A stretch of 64,000 nt of DNA from Alphaproteobacteria bacterium MarineAlpha5_Bin9 (GTDB lineage: Bacteria; Pseudomonadota; Alphaproteobacteria; HIMB59; GCA-002718135). The notes below the pieces were generated by a model, which did not search any database, was not told the DNA's origin, and was given only the letters and a program-made list of their open reading frames with translations. Position numbers and translations under genes: made by a program. This document shows, in pieces, positions 61,762-64,000 of the stretch (within the stretch, counting starts at the first letter, position 1; the number at the start of each line of letters is the position of its first letter). The DNA is taken from NCBI GenBank assembly GCA_002937895.1, contig PTKV01000006.1:18847-82846 (forward strand). Reading direction: 5' to 3'.

Positions 61762-61836
61762 TTAAATGATTACAAAGATATAAGGAATAATCAATAATAT
61801 TATTAATATAGAAAAAATAATTATAACTTTCCTCAT
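61762..61836 (-). CDS. possible 24-aa membrane peptide
   Basis: ATG at 61836, TAA at 61762-61764. The product is a Met-Arg-Lys start followed by about 21 almost purely hydrophobic residues (VIIIFSILIILLIIPYIFVI), like a single membrane helix. No ribosome-binding site is visible. It lies between the tRNA remnant and the sulfotransferase gene on the same strand. In DNA this AT-rich such frames arise by chance, so it is listed only as a candidate. Confidence 0.2.
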   Translation of the reverse strand: MRKVIIIFSILIILLIIPYIFVII

Positions 61837-61841
61837 TTTAA

Positions 61842-61912
61842 ACATCCGAGAAGAGTCAGGATCCTAACCTCAAGATCCATAATTTTCATCCATGTTGTTG
61901 ATTTTGGGGCAT
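61842..61912 (-). pseudogene. decayed tRNA-Arg copy (tRNA remnant)
   Basis: The plus-strand segment 61846-61883 matches 31 of 38 bases of the tRNA-Arg at the right window edge (63933-63970), covering the anticodon loop through the T arm, in the same orientation. Weaker matches continue to about 61912 (TGGAT and GCCC blocks of the D arm and acceptor), with a deletion of about 6 bases between. Acceptor and anticodon stems no longer pair, so it is not functional. It could be a decayed duplicate or an attachment-site relic left by integration at the tRNA 3' end. Confidence 0.7.
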
Positions 61913-61914
61913 AA

Positions 61915-62475
61915 TTAATCATTGTCAGGATGCCATATTTCAAATTCACAGTTATCTAAAAGATAATTAATAATCCTAGAAATAAAAGTACCATGGCTAA
62001 CGAGAGCTATTCTTTTTTCTGGTCTTTTTTTAATCCAATTCTTAAACATTAAAACACGCTTATCTAAATCTTCCATAGACTCAAAAATTATTTTTTTTTC
62101 ATTTATAGGTATATCATTATTCCACCAAAAATTTTTTAATTTACCAAAGTGAAAATTAGGAAATTCTTTTTGAAGAATTGCAGGTTGCTTGCCCACTTCA
62201 CTTGAGCATAAACAATGCTCCCTAGTGAAAGGTAGAATTAAAGCATCTTGAACTAAGTTTGGAAATATTAGACTAAAAGTTTGTAAAGCTCTTGTCAAAG
62301 GTGAACAAAGCATTAAATCAAAATCTATATTTTTTAATTTTTTTTGAGCATTTTGCGCTTGTTTTTTCCCAATGGCTGTTAGTTTGGCATCATAATAAAA
62401 ATTGGGATTATCTAAGTCAAGAGCCACATTTGCTTCTGATTGCCCATGTCTAATTAAATAAATTTCTTTATTCAT
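61915..62475 (-). CDS. histidine phosphatase family protein (phosphoglycerate mutase-like)
   Basis: 186 aa. IYLIRHGQSEANVALD carries the catalytic His10 (RHG motif). LCSPLTRALQT follows, and IALVSHGTFISRIINYLLDNCEF gives the second His (161). It resembles uncharacterised broad-specificity phosphatases more than glycolytic mutase. The stop codon lies 2 bases from the tRNA remnant. It is divergent from the MATE gene. The substrate is unknown. Confidence 0.85.
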   Translation of the reverse strand: MNKEIYLIRHGQSEANVALDLDNPNFYYDAKLTAIGKKQAQNAQKKLKNIDFDLMLCSPLTRALQTFSLIFPNLVQDALILPFTREHCLCSSEVGKQPAILQKEFPNFHFGKLKNFWWNNDIPINEKKIIFESMEDLDKRVLMFKNWIKKRPEKRIALVSHGTFISRIINYLLDNCEFEIWHPDND

Positions 62476-62562
62476 TAATAAAATATAAACCTATATATAA
62501 AATTAATATATATTCTCCAAATATTTTTTTGTTCTTATATTATTTCAAATAGAAATGAAATA

Positions 62563-62582
62563 AATTAGAATTTTTTCTAATT
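62563..62582. promoter_or_regulatory. inverted repeat before the MATE exporter gene
   Basis: AATTAGAA-TTTT-TTCTAATT, a perfect 8-bp inverted repeat ending 12 bases before the ATG at 62595. It could be a repressor operator or an RNA hairpin near the start codon; no ribosome-binding site is visible after it. The AT-only context raises the chance of coincidence. Confidence 0.35.
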
Positions 62583-62594
62583 ATAAATATTTAT

Positions 62595-63905
62595 ATGTCA
62601 AATAAGTCATCAATTAAAAATCTTTTACATTTATCGATACCAATTTTTTTTGCTAATCTAGCAATACCTTTAGTTGCTATTGTTGATACAGGGTTAATGG
62701 GCAATCTAGATGATGCGAGCTATCTCACTGCTACAAGCATTGCCTCAGGTCTGTTTTCCATGATTTTTTGGAGTTTTGGTTTTTTGCGAATGGGAACAGT
62801 AGGAATGGCAGCTCAGGCATATGGATCAAGCCAGTATAATGAAATTGCAGATTTAGTTATTAGAAATATTACTTTTGTAATTATCATATCATTACTTTTA
62901 ATTCTACTTCAGCGATTTGTTTTTAATTTGGGTATACAAATATTTGATTTATCAAATGACACAGAAAAATATTTTAAAGATTATTTTGATATAAGAATTT
63001 ATTCATCTTTTGGTGAATTAACCATTTTTGTCATAACTGGATTATTTATTGGCTTACAAAAAACTAAAACATCAAGCGTAATCGTTGGTTTTTTTTCTTT
63101 TACAAATATAATTTTTAGTTTATTTTTTGTTTTATATTTCAATTTGAATGTAAAAGGTGTTGCTCTAGGCACATTAGTCTCATCAACTCTAACTTCTTTT
63201 ATATTTTTAATTTATACCTTCTTTGAATTAAAAAAATTAATAAATATAAACTTTAATATTAAAAAAATTTTTAATTTTAAAAAAATTCAAAATATATTTA
63301 ATATTAACTTTAATATCTTTATCAGATCAGTTCTTCTAACTTTTTCTTTCTTATTCTTTACCTATTTGGGAAATACTATTAGTGAAGATGTTGTTGCTGC
63401 TAATGCAATTTTAATTAATCTTATTTTTTTATCTGCATTTATTCTGGATGCCTATGCCTTTTCAACAGAAGGTATTGTTGGTTATTCAATAGGATCAAAA
63501 AATATTATATTACTAAGGGATGTTATTAAGAATTCCTTTATTTTAAGTGCCTCTACAGGTTTGTTAATTTCCTTATTATATTTCTTTGTTAAAAATCATT
63601 TCATTTCTTTAATGACTGATCTTCCAAATATTGAAGCGATTAGTTTATCTTACTCTCATTGGGTCGTTATCATTCCTTTTATTTCTTCATTTTGTTATCA
63701 GTTTGATGGAATTTTTGTAGGTGCTTCTCAAACTAAAGAATTGAGAAACGCCATGATCTTTTCTGTATGTATCTATATTCTGTGTGCCATATATCTAATT
63801 AATAATTTTGGTAATTTAGGCATATGGATATCATTAAGTATATTTTTTATTGCAAGAGCATTAACTTTATTTGCTTATCTTGAGCGAATTTACAAAAAGA
63901 TATAA
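62595..63905 (+). CDS. MATE family efflux transporter
   Basis: Multidrug/Na+(H+) antiporter family of the DinF type. The 436 aa have about twelve hydrophobic segments. Family features are LSIPIFFANLAIPLVAIVDTGLMG at the start, FGFLRMGTVGMAAQAYG, and the symmetric second half FLSAFILDAYAFSTEGIVGYSIG and WVVIIPFISSFCYQFDGIFVGA. The exported compound is unknown. It stands between the tRNA remnant and tRNA-Arg. Confidence 0.93.
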   Translation: MSNKSSIKNLLHLSIPIFFANLAIPLVAIVDTGLMGNLDDASYLTATSIASGLFSMIFWSFGFLRMGTVGMAAQAYGSSQYNEIADLVIRNITFVIIISLLLILLQRFVFNLGIQIFDLSNDTEKYFKDYFDIRIYSSFGELTIFVITGLFIGLQKTKTSSVIVGFFSFTNIIFSLFFVLYFNLNVKGVALGTLVSSTLTSFIFLIYTFFELKKLININFNIKKIFNFKKIQNIFNINFNIFIRSVLLTFSFLFFTYLGNTISEDVVAANAILINLIFLSAFILDAYAFSTEGIVGYSIGSKNIILLRDVIKNSFILSASTGLLISLLYFFVKNHFISLMTDLPNIEAISLSYSHWVVIIPFISSFCYQFDGIFVGASQTKELRNAMIFSVCIYILCAIYLINNFGNLGIWISLSIFFIARALTLFAYLERIYKKI

Positions 63906-63924
63906 TAAATATTATAATTTGAAA

Positions 63925-64000
63925 TGGCGCGCCCGAGAAGAGTCGAACTCCTAACCTCCAGATCCGTAGTCTGGCGCTCTATCCAATTGAGCTACGGGCG
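63925..64000 (-). tRNA. tRNA-Arg(ACG), lacking its first base at the window edge
   Basis: Read on the minus strand it folds as a tRNA. The acceptor CGCCCG (first G cut off) pairs with CGGGCGC. The anticodon stem CCAGA/TCTGG holds the loop CTACGGA (anticodon ACG, read as ICG), and the T arm is AGGAG-TTCGACT-CTTCT. The 3' CCA is encoded. It decodes CGU, CGC and CGA after A34-to-inosine editing by TadA. Its 3' end points at the MATE gene and the tRNA remnant. Confidence 0.97.

Noticed and set aside
61842..61912. Reading the tRNA-like segment as a functional tRNA of another specificity
   Set aside because: The acceptor and anticodon stems do not pair and the D-arm region has a deletion, so it cannot fold as a working tRNA.

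Overview
The window is 64 kb of very AT-rich, extremely compact bacterial DNA. No gene-free stretch exceeds 300 bases: the longest is about 195 bases (61721-61914), followed by about 150 bases (47860-48023). Gene content and order point to an alphaproteobacterium: yebC next to tolQRAB-pal-cpoB-tilS-ftsH-glmM, a tkt-gap-fba-efp-suhB run, DUF1013 and DUF1192 proteins, hisZ beside purA, RpoH of alphaproteobacterial type, and groESL under a CIRCE element. The base composition, overlapping genes and methylated-amine/C1 gene set suggest a streamlined marine lineage (SAR11, HIMB59 or AEGEAN-169-like). That placement is inference; no rRNA is present to confirm it.

Layout. 1-2015 (minus): the start of dxs (its 3' end lies outside the window), xseB and a small membrane protein. 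2014-3877 (plus): rluD and rpoH. 3874-18697 (minus): a 15 kb block of purA, hisZ, glmM, ftsH, tilS, cpoB, pal, tolB, tolA, tolR, tolQ, a PD-(D/E)XK nuclease-like gene, yebC, ymdB-like, 5-formyl-THF cyclo-ligase, zapA and a short coiled-coil gene. 18781-24680 (plus): tkt, gap, an unknown gene, class I fba, efp, a degenerate suhB and rpmE. 24683-30480: DUF1192, DUF1013, a lipid-methylation cluster (DUF2878, Cfa-like, DUF1365, flavin oxidoreductase), rpmG and trhO.

30517-47859 is the metabolic core: a two-armed island for demethylating N-methylated amines. The plus arm has an MTHFR-like protein, fhs and the heterotetrameric sarcosine oxidase soxB-soxD-soxA-soxG. The minus arm has ETF-quinone oxidoreductase, etfA, etfB, a dimethylglycine/sarcosine dehydrogenase-like flavoprotein and a DmdA/GcvT-like aminomethyltransferase. 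The likely scheme is that methyl groups pass to tetrahydrofolate, electrons pass through ETF to ubiquinone, and Fhs recovers ATP from formyl-THF. An unrelated secreted nuclease, an acyltransferase and glpX lie between the two arms.

48024-59954 holds envelope and housekeeping genes: an OmpA-like lipoprotein, apaG, trkH, a lipoprotein, argD, an ABC-2 permease, recX, an AI-2E family protein, mscS, gpx, groEL-groES and sppA. 59951-64000 looks accessory: a GT61 glycosyltransferase with a sulfotransferase, a histidine phosphatase, a MATE exporter, and a tRNA-Arg(ACG) at the right edge. A decayed copy of that tRNA sits 2 kb away at about 61842-61912.

The points most worth a second look are the Hjc-like nuclease standing where ruvC-ruvA-ruvB(-ybgC) normally lies between yebC and tolQ, the SuhB homologue that has lost metal ligands, the tRNA-Arg remnant bracketing a 2 kb module, and the unknown gene where pgk would be expected.
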